A DNA stretch of 64,000 nucleotides. It comes from Selaginella moellendorffii (lineage: Eukaryota > Streptophyta > Lycopodiopsida > Selaginellales > Selaginellaceae). Each line of letters starts with the position of its first letter. Within the stretch, counting starts at the first letter, position 1. The notes beneath the pieces are model-generated. The model did not search any database. It had not been told where the DNA came from and saw only the letters and a list, made by a program, of their open reading frames with translations. Made by a program: the position numbers and the translations under genes. Below, in pieces: positions 47,439-61,293 of the stretch. The DNA lies in assembly GCF_000143415.4 (NCBI RefSeq), contig NW_003314304.1:134905-198904 (forward strand). Direction: 5' to 3'.

Positions 47439-50400
47439 CTAGAAAATGGAGTCGTATTCTTCCGGAAAAGAGCTCCTCAGGATGGCGATCTGGCCTTCTT
47501 TCTCGAGGATCTCTTCTTCCAGCTGCTGGACCTTCCACCTCATGTCCCCGGAGCTCTGGAGCATGCTGAAAACATCGTCGCAACTCTTGGTTCCTCGTCC
47601 AGCTTTGATGTCGAGCCCCTCGAGCAGTCTCAGATCGTCCTCGATTTCCTGCGCCTCCATCTTCGTCAGCTTGATCCGGAGATCGTGGACGACCACCCTC
47701 AACTGGTGGATCTCGTCGTCTTTCTTGGCGGCCTCGAGCTCGGAGGTTCTGAGCTTTGCTCGTAGCTGCTCGGCTTCCTCAGCGTTCTTGTCCTGGATTT
47801 CAATGGTGGACGAGAGCTGCGAGCTCAATCTCGTCAGCGCTTCCTCGCGCTGTGAGAGCTCGTACTCGGTGTCTGCTAGCTTTGTACGCAGGGAATCGGA
47901 TTCTAAGTTTAGATCGTCCTTCTCTTTAAGTTTCTTGGTGGCCTGCGTGACTGCTGCTGCCAGCCTCGCGTTTTCTTCTTGGAGAGCTTTGATTTGCGCA
48001 GTGTTTGACGCGACCTGTAAAACGAAAACTCACTTTAGAGCTTGGATCATACAAAGTCACCTCTGCTTCTTTCCCTTGAGCAAAGACTAAAAGCTCGTCG
48101 TTGATCCCGACTAGCTCATCTATCCGTTGCTTTTGATCATTCGCGTCTCGCTTGAATTCGTGCACCCGCTTGACAAGCTCGTACTTTTCAAGCAGAGCTT
48201 CATCCGCTTCCTTCTGTATCCCACACATCTTCTTCTTTACCTCTTGGACTTCCGAGTCTTTGCCGCTCACAGCGTCTTCCAGCACCGCTACTTTTGACTC
48301 GCTCTTTTTCAAGTCTTCTGCCAGAGTCGCCCCTTTGCATACGCTCTTTGTCAAGTCTTCTTTCAATTGCATTATCGTTTTCTCTAACAATTGTATCTGT
48401 CAGGCAAAAAAGAGGTGTGAGAACTAGCTTATCGAAAAGCATGAAACTCACGTCGCCTTTGCTTTCTTCCACCTCGGCCTCCAGCGATGTCTTCAGATCA
48501 GTGCAGTGAAGTCGAAGTAGCGAAAGTGCCGTCTCGGTTTTGGACATTTCACTCGCTAGCTGCTGGTTTACTTCCTCGGCGTGGTGGAGAGCTTTTTCTT
48601 TTGCCTTGACTTCTTCAGAAAGCTCTGAAACCTTGAACTCGTTAGTCGCATCCTGTTTTTCCTGTGAAAACTGAAAAAACAGAATAAGAAACCGGAAACA
48701 CGCAGGAATAACTTCAGACCTCTTCAATGTCACAGTTTAAGTCATTGACATGAGTTCCTATTTGCTTCAAAATCGTCACGTAGTGCTCTCGCAGATGTTT
48801 CACGTCATGCTGTTCTTTGTCACAGTCGCCAAAACTGAGATTTTCAAGCTTTTCTTTATGCTCTTGACAAACCACGCTGAGATTCTGCACAGCTGTTTCG
48901 AGGTCGCGCAGTTCGCCTGATTTAAAACAGTGTAGAAAAACGAGATGGCTAAAAAAGAGCAAATGTCACCTTGTTCTGCTGCCACAAAGGATTTCTCCAA
49001 GTTGCGATGATCCGGTTTCTCGAGTGAATAATCCTTGTCTGCATCCTTATGGCTTGAACTTGTTCTATATCGGTCATGATCGCTGTAATGTCTTTGTTCT
49101 TCATAAACAGGAGATAAATAAACGTTGGAATAACCATTGGGAGCACAGGACGAATTGTTTCTTTTCGATTTTTGTTCTGGTTGATCGTCGCAACTAGCTG
49201 GCCTCTCGTAGCCACAAGATTGGAAGGCCAAGTCATTTTTTGTTTCCGGAGTCGGCTTTCTAACCTCCGGTTTATTGACGAGTCCCGTTTTGTTTCCGCT
49301 CTGTTCTGTTGAGCAACCGTTGTCGAGAACAGACTCAATTGCTTTGGTAACTTTTACGAACATCTCCTCTTTCAACTTCTTGTCCAGACGCTTGCTGAAA
49401 TTTCGTAAGAGATCATTGAGATCATTTTCAGCATCATTCGAACGGCCTTCCATGACCGTCTTACTTTCAAGACTCTCAGAGCCTTTTGATACATTTTCGA
49501 AGGCCTGAAATCCACACACTTTGTTAGAAAATAGCAGAGAGCTTTCACTCGTACCTTGCCGGAGCTTTTTCGGGAATCACAGCTCCTAGGAGTATCGTCG
49601 CCTGAGGGCGTCTGTAAAATAACATAGATTAAATTTTGATTTTCTTGTCATACTTAGTACCTCAGGTCGATCATGAACATGATTCTTCTCTTCTTTGATT
49701 GTTGAACGCGGTGTTTCATGTTTTTCTTCCTGCATTCCCTCGGAAAGTGCTCTGTACTTTTTTTGAACACTTAGCAGCTGATTCCGGTACGCGTCCCCTT
49801 TCATCTTTTCATGTGCCAGCAACTGTTGAAGTCTCAAAGTTTCCTTTTTTGTTTCCTCTTCATTAAGATTAACGCTATGAACCCGCGGTTGTGCCTCTAA
49901 AGCCTAAGAATGGACAACAAAACTCAGAACTAGCGTAAAATGACAACAGGAAAACTTTAGAAACCTGAGGGAGGTGTTCAAGCCTTGCGTTGTCCTCGAC
50001 AAAGAGACTGTTCTCCCGAACATTCATCCGACTGATTGCTAGTTCTGCTCTTGGAATCGACCGTCTCATCACGAACTGACCAGCACCAAGTTGCTCGTGG
50101 TTTATTCTGCAAGTCTGTCCAACTCAAAGATTAAATCAGAATCAACAATAAAGTAAAACTAGAAAACATACCGGTGAAGGGCTGTTTCTAAAGTTGTGCT
50201 CCGGAATGCTGGGTTCGTCATAGTCTGAGCGCGAGCAGGTGTTTGAGTCTACTCTGGATTCACAGCTCCAATCCGGACGTGAACCTATCTTCGGATTTTG
50301 CTGTTCGCTAGAGTGTTTCTTCCGCTTGACACTCGTCGCTACTCGCTCGGTCTTGGACGACGAGATGTAGTAGTGACTTCCATAGTCGGTCTCTGTGCCA

Positions 50401-50645
50401 GAATTTACGTCCCACTCCTGTAGTAGAACCGGGTTCCCTCTGCTAGGCGGCACGTACCCCAAGGTGCCGGTGTTATAGTTCGTATCCGCGTAAGCAAGAG
50501 ATTCCATATCCCTTCTTAAGATCATCTCCTGATGGCAGCTATTCTCCTCTACAAAGAACTCTGCCTTTGGAGCATCCAGAAGTGCCCCACTTTTTTTCGA
50601 GCTCTTGTCTATGTCTGCTAAGTTTCTGGAGCCTGGCTTGTCCAT
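47439..50645 (-). CDS. large coiled-coil protein, about 925 aa or longer
   Basis: Nine exons on the minus strand sum to 2778 bp: 50172-50645, 49965-50114, 49661-49903, 49555-49611, 48970-49504, 48720-48916, 48452-48661, 48061-48396, 47439-48014. The first third is Ser/Asn-rich and probably disordered. From about residue 230 on the protein is heptad-rich coiled coil (LQQLLAHEKMKGD, LSEEVKAKEKAL, LEEEILEKEGQIAI) up to the end. No NET/NAB, kinesin or SMC ATPase motif is present. An upstream in-frame exon (50764-50885, containing LYLGFDPHEIKYNQHVW) joins cleanly to 50708, so the true start probably lies further up; its first exon could not be fixed. A structural or cytoskeletal role is plausible, not shown. 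Confidence 0.65.
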
Positions 50646-51168
50646 GTAGTGGTGGTGGTGGTGATGTAAATGGAGCTCCAGTGGTCTGGAGTACTGAGCT
50701 TCAAGATTCTAATCACAAAAAGAAAGTGATTGAGAATGACACAAAAGAAAGAACAAAGCTTACCTTTTGCCAAACATGCTGGTTGTATTTTATCTCGTGT
50801 GGATCGAATCCGAGGTACAAACAAGCCGCGACTTGAGCTTGTTGTGCCAGATCGAGCGTTTGCTTTCTGGAAGCGCATGAGCGATCTAAGCAAAATTTCG
50901 ATTCTAGAAAATCAAAAGATACCTCATTTCGGGACGAGCCCGCTCCGTGACGCGATCATCACTGCGCAATGGCGCCAGGGAATTCTCGATGCGCTCGCGT
51001 ATCGCGAGCGAAGCATACCTGGGGCATTGTCGGAGACGATCGATCGCTGCGAAATGGGAGCCAGGATTCTTGGCTCTTTTGCCCTAAAGATCCGACGATG
51101 CATTCGCGCTCTCACATCGTAGCCGCTCGTTGCTGTGACCGTTAGTGCCGATCCGACGGCTCTGGGTT

Positions 51169-51177
51169 TTAGGGTTT
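51169..51177. promoter_or_regulatory. telo-box (TTAGGGTTT) at the NDUFAF7 start
   Basis: The complement of AAACCCTAA lies immediately before the start codon at 51178, in the 5' leader. Confidence 0.5.
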
Positions 51178-53126
<1,949 letters not shown>

Positions 53127-53387
53127 TTTCTCACCACAGAGAAATTTGAAGAGAGCAATGACAAGAAGAAACTCGAGATCATCACATGCCTGTGGAGAGA
53201 CCATTGTGAAACTTTGCTATGTAGCTTCTTCACTTGCGAGAGATTTTGGAGAACGGGTAATAACTTCGAGCCAAGCACTTCCGAGGCAACTGTTAAACCT
53301 GTATTTGTTTTCTAAATAAACTTTAGATTTACCTGCTGTGTTTAGTGTTTAGTGTGGGATTTATAGAAAACTTAAAATGTAAAGTTG

Positions 53388-53522
<135 letters not shown>

Positions 53523-53768
53523 CATCAAAAGGTAAATACACTAATTATAATAGTGTAGCATATGAATTAGGATTTTCATATATATGGATTGTGCAATTGA
53601 GATTGAATCTGGTTTATCTATTCTTGTATATAATTTGTCTCAATCAATATACTTATTCTCATATCTTGAGCACTTATAAAACATAAAAGAAAACATATTT
53701 TAAAATTCTAAGTTGTTGAATGTTTTAAAGTAAAATATTTTAAATATATTTTTAAAATCAATATTAAG

Positions 53769-54212
53769 TTATAAAGAAAAGAATTCAACATGATATGTAT
53801 TATTTCTAATATAATTTCCCATAAATGCCCAATTTTGCCATCCATACCAACCACTTGTTTCAAATATACCACTACCCTTAAATGTTACACCAACAAAAAA
53901 AATATTATGTAAGAAAAATCCAAACTCATTATAAAGTTTATTTTTATCAAAACTTCTGATTTTGAAATTGTTATATGCCTGTGATAATACGATATTCCCA
54001 TATGTATTATACTTTGTTAATGCTTGAATCATATCAGACTTCCAGTCATAATCATCTAAACTATGATTTTTATTATTACTTATTATCTTTTTAGGAAGAT
54101 CATATTTAAAAAACAAATTCTTATCTGGGAGATAAATAGATGATAAAGATCTTTGGTAGGTAAAATTAATTCTTAAAAAGATACATAATATAAAAATAAC
54201 TAATAGCTTCAT
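53769..54212 (-). CDS. small secreted protein of unknown family, 147 aa (copy 1)
   Basis: An intronless frame in AT-rich DNA. Residues 1-18 (MKLLVIFILCIFLRINFT) form a signal peptide. The mature part has no Cys, is rich in Asn, Tyr, Phe, Trp and Lys, and ends in an aromatic block (ETSGWYGWQNWAF, then NYIRNNTYHVEFF). The central segment SLDDYDWK and IQALTKYNTYGNI looks globular. I do not recognise the family. Copy 2 at 56080-56523 has the same length with no indel, about 33 of 147 residues different. Two open copies without stops argue for a real gene. Both sit in a mini-domain far more AT-rich than nearby genes. Confidence 0.65.
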   Translation of the reverse strand: MKLLVIFILCIFLRINFTYQRSLSSIYLPDKNLFFKYDLPKKIISNNKNHSLDDYDWKSDMIQALTKYNTYGNIVLSQAYNNFKIRSFDKNKLYNEFGFFLHNIFFVGVTFKGSGIFETSGWYGWQNWAFMGNYIRNNTYHVEFFSL

Positions 54213-54360
54213 TCGTAATCTGTTTCAAGTGTATCACTCTAGATGTTTAATCACAAACACTATCACCCTCTAATGCTCATCCTATTTATCCTATGCAAGA
54301 ATGCATTGATAAGCTAGAGAGAGTTAGCAATAATTCAACCTAAATTATAAACTATTAATA

Positions 54361-54640
54361 TTGAAAAATGTCAAAGTTGTCATTTTCTTCTTTCGCCAAA
54401 ATAGAAAATAATATGTAAGTATTATTGTTTGCCAATTCCAAAGATGAATTATAATGATCCTATAACAACGAAATGCTTGTCTTTTATAGTAAACCTTAAT
54501 TTAATGCCTCCTAAGTTTATATATTTTAAACTTACACTATGTAAATCTTGTTATTGTCCTGTTCCTCCAAATTAAAACAGAAAATAATATGTATTGTCCG
54601 CTAAACCCAAAGGTGAAGAATTATAATGATCATTAGCACG
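54361..54640. repeat. direct repeats upstream of secreted-protein copy 1
   Basis: A unit containing AAAATAATATGTA, CCAAAG and GAATTATAATGATC occurs twice (about 54405-54460 and 54580-54635). Related units occur twice upstream of copy 2. Confidence 0.7.
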
Positions 54641-54779
54641 CCCAGCAAATGCTGGGCTGTGCAAAAAATTCTGTCATGATGCAAATGGTGTGTATATAAA
54701 TGGTGTATGCATTATCAGATTTAAAACTTGAAATGTTTTGACAGTAAACTATACTAACACTTAATAAAATTATTAATCA

Positions 54780-55620
54780 AACCCATATTATCAGAGAGGC
54801 AAATTATTTCCGGACAGAGAAGAACGAACCTGGCTTGGACAGCATTCGGGCATGGCACTACCCTATGTCATTTCTTTGGGTTCATAGCTCACTCCAGACA
54901 CTAACTATTGTAGTGGAAAGAGGCTTTCAAACTATAGAACAGAAGTTTTTTGGGACAGAGTTTAACAATGATAGTGTACATTCTTTAAACACTTAAAATA
55001 AAAAAAGCTCAGCACTCATAGAAGACTTTAGAGTCCGAATGTGAAATCTTGTTTGCAATTTTCTTTCCCAGCTTCCCAAGGCCTGATGTCTAGCCTTTGT
55101 TTCAAAGAGCAGAACCTCAGTGGCGGTGGTGATAACCGAGTTCCGCCAGCCACTGTCACTGCCAAGGTGAGAAGAAGAAGACACAGCTCCATCTCCAGCA
55201 GTGAATGACGTGGGAAACCGAGCAGTACCTGGTGTGAGCATGATAATCCAGCTCCCCATTCCAAAGATTCCCATGTAGCGCGAGACACACCACCACCACA
55301 AATCAATCATACCCTGGACAGACAAACATGAGAAGAAAAGCATTGGGACAGCTGCGACAGCCCAGCTGCAGGAAAAGAGAATCTCCCAAAGTTGAAATTT
55401 TTTTCTTCTCCCACTCAGGAGGTAGAAAACTTTGCGACTGTTTGATATGGAATTGCTCTTGTTTTGTATGGAGATGATAAGATTACTGGATCACAGCATT
55501 TACCGCAATAGCAATGGAAGGGTTGAATTTGCTCAGCCAGAGAACAAGACGTTGGACCCAAACTGGACGAGCTCTTTCATCGCATCAAGAATAGGGAGAT
55601 CTTACCTCACATAGCATTTC
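54780..55620 (-). other. coding-like remnant, unidentified
   Basis: Normal GC content inside the AT-rich island. The minus strand has a 116-aa frame (54993-55343) with a hydrophobic Trp-rich start (IDLWWWCVSRYMGIFGMG) that could be a membrane helix. The plus strand has a 60-aa frame at 55432-55614. No family is recognised. It may be an inserted or decayed gene fragment separating the two secreted-protein copies. Confidence 0.3.
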
Positions 55621-56079
55621 GTGCACTCCATCAATGCTCCCAAGCCCACAAGATATCTGACTACCCACATTCCCGCTCACTCTCACCAATCATATAAATA
55701 TAGACCCATGCTCAAGTTGAACAAAGCCCTAGAATAGACACTTCTCATATCAGCTTGATTTTTCCCGCAACCATGTTTACTGAGGTTAGCTCAAGCCTTG
55801 GATCCAATGCCCAACGACCCCTTTATTGGTTTATATTAAATTTTAACTTAATAACTCTGAATGTCAAAGTACTATCCGAACTTCTGATTTTCTTTATAGA
55901 CTATTATAATCAAATTAAGTTAATAATCAAGCAAAACTATCAGCAGCTCAAAAGGCAAATGCAAGTAAAATATCTTCCATAAAGTTTAAGAAAGAATACT
56001 ACTCAATTTTAGAAAATATGTTTTAGTGTTTATAGTGCTTTAAATGGTAAACTATTTTTTTAAAACATTTTATATAAAG

Positions 56080-56523
56080 TTATACAGGAAAGAATTCAAC
56101 ATGGTATGTATTATTTCTAATATAATTTCCAGTAAATACCCAATTTTGCCATCCATACCAACCATTTGTTTCAAATATTCCATTACCCTTAAATGTTACA
56201 CCAAGAAAAAAAAATTCATGCAAGAAATGTCCAAATTCATTATAGAGATAATTTTTATCAAAAATTCTGGTTTTGAAATCTTTATATGCATATGCTAAGA
56301 GGATATTCCCATATGTATTATACTTTGTTAATGCTTGAATCATATCAAACTTCCATTCATAATCATCTAAACTATGACTTTTATTATTACCTATGATCTT
56401 GTTATGAGGATAATACTTAAAAATCAAATTCTTATGTGAGAGATAAATAGATGATAAAGATCTTTTGTAGGTAGAATCAATCTTTAAGAAGACACATAAT
56501 ATAAAAATAACTAATAACTTCAT
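56080..56523 (-). CDS. small secreted protein of unknown family, 147 aa (copy 2)
   Basis: A paralogue of 53769-54212 in the same orientation, 2.3 kb away. The signal peptide is MKLLVIFILCVFLKIDS. The aromatic C-terminal block is conserved (ETNGWYGWQNWVF, NYIRNNTYHVEFF), as is HSLDDYEWK with MIQALTKYNTYGNI. Differences cluster at residues 29-49 and 75-92. The upstream region is duplicated too, including CCTATTTAT and AGAGAGAGTTAGCAATAATTC blocks, so promoter and gene were copied together. Three CATCCTT-like units overlap the start codon. The function is unknown. A secreted defence or developmental peptide is only a guess. Confidence 0.65.
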   Translation of the reverse strand: MKLLVIFILCVFLKIDSTYKRSLSSIYLSHKNLIFKYYPHNKIIGNNKSHSLDDYEWKFDMIQALTKYNTYGNILLAYAYKDFKTRIFDKNYLYNEFGHFLHEFFFLGVTFKGNGIFETNGWYGWQNWVFTGNYIRNNTYHVEFFPV

Positions 56524-56699
56524 CCTTCATCCTTCATCCTTAATCCATGCTCAAGTGTATGTAACTCTAGATGTATAATAATTACAAACACAATAACCCC
56601 CCAATGCTGATCCTATTTATCTGAGTTTTGAATGCAAGAATGCATTGACAGAAATATAACTAGAGAGAGTTAGCAATAATTCAACTTAAATTATAAAGC

Positions 56700-56990
56700 T
56701 TAAATGATGTGAAACTTGTCATTGTCTTGTTCCTCTGAAATTAAATAGAAAATAATATATAAGTATTACTATCTGCCAAATCCAAAGGTGAATTATAATG
56801 ATCATTTTGCACTTTTGATTGTCATATATATTAAACCTTAACTTAATATAGATATTTAAACTTAAATGATGTAAAAGTTATCATTAAAATATTAAATAAT
56901 ATGTAAGTATTATTATCTGCCAAAGATGAATTATAATGATCATTTTGTGCTTTTGATGACAAAGTGCTTGTCATTTATCTTAAACCTTAG
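56700..56990. repeat. direct repeats upstream of secreted-protein copy 2
   Basis: Two units (about 56750-56805 and 56890-56945) share AATAATATRTAAGTATTA, TCTGCCAAA and GAATTATAATGATCATTTTG. They match the repeat upstream of copy 1. Confidence 0.75.
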
Positions 56991-57090
56991 CTAATGCCTG
57001 TAAAGCTCTAAATGTCCACCAGCCAAACCAGACTTACTATATCTAATTAAAGCTTTTCATCTTCTAAGAGGGAAGATTGTAAGTGTGTTT

Positions 57091-57135
57091 ATATGTATAT
57101 ATATGTATATATATGTATGTATGTATTTATGTGTG

Positions 57136-57178
<43 letters not shown>
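57091..57178. repeat. compound (TATG)/(GT)/(AT) microsatellite
   Basis: ATGTATAT units, then (GT)6-7 at 57131-57143, then (AT)n at 57146-57178. It marks the end of the AT-rich island. Confidence 0.9.
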
Positions 57179-57180
<2 letters not shown>

Positions 57181-57459
57181 CAGAACTTATATAAGTATTT
57201 TTAAATGGAAAATAATTTTTTCCATGACAAATGTGGATGTTATAGACTGATTTTAAAAGTTCTTAATCATATGAAGTTCATAACCAAGCAAAACTATCAA
57301 TTTGTATTGCAATTCAAAAGGTAAATACAGTGAATGTCTTTCATAAAATTCGAGAAAGAATATTACTAAATTTTAGAAAACTTAAATGAAAAAAAAAAGA
57401 AAACATGTTTGTAAGTTCTTAAGATGGTGAAATAAATTTAAATTGTTATAAGAAAAAAT

Positions 57460-58942
57460 TGTATAAAACTGCACAGCGGCTGCGTCGAAAGCAAACACCG
57501 AGCTATCTCTGTGCACCTGTGGCTTGTGGCCTTGCCAAAACCAGTTTGCTCTATACTTACACTTGGCCTCCGTGTTAAGTATGAGATTGACGAGTATGGG
57601 CTCTTGCGTCAGATTGACTATGTTGATCCACATCTTTTCCTTGACTCCTATTTGCACCATTTCGAATGACAGTGCCTGTCCAGGAATTAATGTTGGCTCG
57701 TTTTGATTTGCAGCCAACCCGCCTTTTCGGATATCTCGCTGTCTCAACAACGTATGTGCCAAATCCTGCACAAAGTTGGCCGCTGGCTTATTTGAGTTTT
57801 AAGCTGCTAGCTTCAGAGTTACCTTGAGGAGTGCTTCCACCATTCTAAGTGCCATCAAATCGTTGGTTTGTACCCAGCTTCCTGCTTCATTGTCCTGCTT
57901 TGCAGCCTTGGTCACTTATGCTGCAGCTACTGACGATTCTTTTTCGCAAGTCCCTGACAGTTCCACATTAGGATTGAGAGCGTAGTCATGGAGCAACGTA
58001 TTTCCAGGAGAATACCGTGTTATCCACGGATCCTCCAGCCTCTCCAGTGAAACTAGCATTCCGTGCGAAGCATACTTTTCGTCCTTGTTTTCGAGAGAAT
58101 TGCCGAGGGGAAACCATTTGCGAAGCAGCTGGAGACTTTATCCGTTGGTGACAACTCATCAGTTGCCGACGAGCAGAGGGCTTTCTTGTGAGAATCTTCT
58201 CCAGGCCAGACATGCAGTTCCGTAATTTCGATGGTCTCTTCGTCCGGGTTGTAGAAACTTAATGTTCTCTGGATGAGCTTGCCTTGGACTGCTTCAATAT
58301 CTTCCAAGCTGATGAGAATTTCCGACAGCTTCGCCAATCACCAGCGTTTCGAGGCCTCCAGCACTGGTCTGGAAGAGGATCTTCCCGCTGGCTATTCCAG
58401 TCTTCCGGGGCAAGAACACAACTGCCACTGTTAGACTCTCGCCGGGAGCTACGACGCTTTTCTCGTCAAGAGCTTGGATATAAAACTGCTGGTCTGTGCT
58501 GGTAGCCTGAAGAATGTTGATCCAAGGAGCTGTTGTCAGTGTTCAGTATCGTCAGAAACTTTATCGACGGAGAGAAGAGGGCCTGCTGATTAAACTCCAG
58601 ACTTCTGGAAACGACTGCGGCGTTGTCATTCCGCTGCTCCTCCAGAGCTAAAACTTGACATTCTTGCTGCGTCGGTGAGGCATACTGAAGAAATGATGCC
58701 AGCTCTGGAGGTTCCTGCTGCTGCTCTACTGAAGTGGTGCTACTGCTCTCCTGAGAATTGTCTGCACACGTGATGGCAGGATCCAATTGTGATGCACACT
58801 TGCATCTGGACCTGTTTGTTACAGTTGCAGAAGAGAAAGAAGTCCCTGCTCCTCTGTCGAAGATCTTGTGCTCTGCCTGGAGGGGAACCGGGCTCTGCAC
58901 AAAAAGTAGCAGCAGCAGCAAAAACAGGTGTACAGTAGACAT
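57460..58942 (-). pseudogene. TMEM131-like protein, truncated and frameshifted
   Basis: The minus strand from ATG 58942 reads a signal peptide (MSTVHLFLLLLLLFVQ), a Cys/Ser-rich region and then the start of an Ig-like domain (PSIKFLTILNTDNSS). One extra T in TCCTTGG near 58530 throws it out of frame. The next frame continues WINILQATSTDQQFY and VVFLPRKTGIASGKILFQTSAGG. A second one-base shift near 58310 leads to a third frame (IEAVQGKLIQRTLSFYNPDEE). A last piece at 57480-57771 has MWINIVNLTQEPILVNLILN. The order matches plant TMEM131 homologues, large membrane proteins implicated in secretory cargo transport, but most of the expected length is missing. Two frameshifts plus truncation indicate a pseudogene. 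Confidence 0.65.
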
Positions 58943-59868
58943 TCTTTTCGGGAAATCTGGCTTCTCAACCTGAAACAAAAAGATTTGTAGATTCAGGACG
59001 AGCAGCACGAGGAGAAAACGAACACGCAGACGCGGATTAAGAGAAAGACGGTGGTTGGTACTGCAAACTAAACTCTGAGAAAAATTCACGGGCACGTGCA
59101 ATGCATCTAATGTGATGACTCGTACTGGAGGGGATCTTATACAAAAGAATCGATCAGGCAGGCCAAGAAAAAAATCAACAAAAATGCCGCTCGAGGTACA
59201 TGCAGACTCAGTTGACATTGTTAGAGTAGAGACTAGAATATGCTGCTGCTATCATACCTTACTGGTGGCTTACAACACACGTACATCCAGCGCTCCAATT
59301 CTATAAGAACCACGATTAGAGAGGTACTGGAAAACGAAGAAAAAAAACTCAACTAAATCGGAGGAGGCGCCCGGCGAGGACCTGTTAGCTGTAACAATCC
59401 CAAAACGAAGCTGCTCAAACTGACAAGCCTGTCGGTAATGAAATACGGTTTGAAGTTTATCCCCTGGTGATCTCCATCATCCTGATGAAAGCCGAGCAGT
59501 CATCGATTGGATCAGCAACTCGTTTTTCCTTCCGAGTAGAGAGCGAAGGGACCAGCTGCTTTTAGGAGTCTTAGGACTGACGTGAGAACAGGAGACTTGC
59601 AACCTGCGATGCAAAGATTTCAAAAGAACAATTAGAAACGCCTCCACGCATTTCAACCTCGATTTGGCTTTTGCTACGGAACATACAAAAGTGTTTTTCA
59701 ACCTGTAAACAAAAGCGCAAAGTAAAACCGGCTTCAAAGAACTCTAGCGTTTCAACCTCGATCGGATGTTGCTCTCACTTACGGCACTTGCTAAAAGTTA
59801 AGAAGCAGATGTCACCTTTGTTGAAAGGTAGGGAGGTTACTTGGCCTTCTTTCACATTATTCGATCAG
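58943..59868. other. intergenic, no gene seen
   Basis: Short ORFs only. It contains the 3' flank of the F-box gene and the 5' flank of the TMEM131-like remnant. Confidence 0.5.
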
Positions 59869-61163
59869 TCAAAATAGTTGCTGGGAAACGCGAATGGCCA
59901 CCACTGGCCCGCCGACCCCAGCATGCATGGCATAGAACTTGACTTGCAAACCTGCACAAGTGTGGTTTTAATTCTCTACAACATCATAAAAGTCTTTTGC
60001 TATACGCACCACCATTCTTTTGAAGATTGGTACATCCAGCCGCACCGAAGGGAGAGACGCGGCTGGCCGGTTGATAGTTCCCGTTCTCCGCGGTCCATGA
60101 TTTGAAATTGAGAATGCCTGTGGCCCGCAGTAAACATCTGACAAAGAAAAAAAGAAAAGAAAGGATACCTGAATTGGCAGTGTCTTTGTCGATCAAGCGC
60201 TTGTAATCGAACACTGCTCCAGCTGCGACGTCACAGTTTTCACGGATGTTCCTGATTCCGATTTCTTTGAAGGACCATGTTCTGTTCTGGTACTCTTCGT
60301 GCAGGAACAACTCCCAGTTACGAAAGTCCAGTGTCTGCATTGTCCCTGCAAACAAGGCTTAGCTCATCTACGAAGATAATGAAAATATAAGTATTCTCCC
60401 AAACCAGGGCATGCAGGCAAGTTACAAACGGGGCAGCGCGTCATATGAAGATCTAGAAAAATAAAAATAAAAAACGGCAAAATGAAAGCGTCGTAAGAAT
60501 AGATGAAGGGAACCTTGAACTGAAGCAAACCTGCGATCCAGATGCCAGGGAGCACGTTTGGCACAAGGCACAATGCCGAGCTCTCATCGAGTTTTATCCT
60601 CTTTGACTTTGAGATTCGTTGCCAGAGCCTGCCAGCAGCGAGCGCCTTGCCGGAAACGAGCGTAAAAGCACCTATTCGCATCCAATCTAGAACAGGAAAA
60701 CGTAACCATGGAATGAAAGACTGTATACGTAACGAGTACCTAGATGTTTCTCGCGTTCATGGATGCTGTAGCTATGGCTTCCAGTGACTGCAAGAGACCG
60801 ATCGCGTTAACATGGACAAGAATCTGTGAGACAACGAGTACATACCAAATGACGATCGATAGAGCTCTCTCCAGCTGAAATGCGGCCGAAATTTCGACGC
60901 CTCGCTGCCGATGCCGATCTCGAGCCGCTTGAGCGACAGCGCTTTCCACAGTCGCTCATCCATGGCTATCGGCACGAAGAACCGCGCCGTAAGGGCGAGG
61001 CGCGCTAGATCGGGCGCATCGAGGAAGCTCGCGATGCACTCCCAGATGTCCGCATTGTAGCTGGAACAATCCAAGAACGATCGATTTCCAGAAATCGAGA
61101 GAGATTCACTCACAGTTTCTCCTGAAACGCGAGCTCGGCGCGGCGCTTCCTCGTCAGCACCAT
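59869..61163 (-). CDS. F-box protein, At3g61730 (RMF)-like, 294 aa
   Basis: Eight exons on the minus strand sum to 885 bp: 61114-61163, 60846-61060, 60740-60787, 60531-60686, 60405-60452, 60169-60345, 60010-60117, 59869-59951. The F-box lies near residues 18-65 (ADIWECIASFLDAPDLARLALT, MDERLWKAL). It is followed by a Cys pair block RCPVCNLPACPGTMQTLD and a C-terminal region with LFLHEEYQN, GAVFDYKRL and ILNFKSW. The F-box binds SKP1 in an SCF ubiquitin ligase; the C-terminal region would select the target. The non-repeat C-terminal region recalls the Arabidopsis F-box protein At3g61730, involved in male fertility, from memory of that family. All junctions are GT-AG. Confidence 0.82.
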
Positions 61164-61293
61164 CGCTGCTACGACGATAGGTTTACATATGAGAGTTTAA
61201 ACTTGGCCACGGGCGGGACAGGAAGCAATCTGAGCCGTCCGTTGGGCCGGCTGCATTAACGGACGAGATCTTACATTACTTTGCGCTTCTTTT

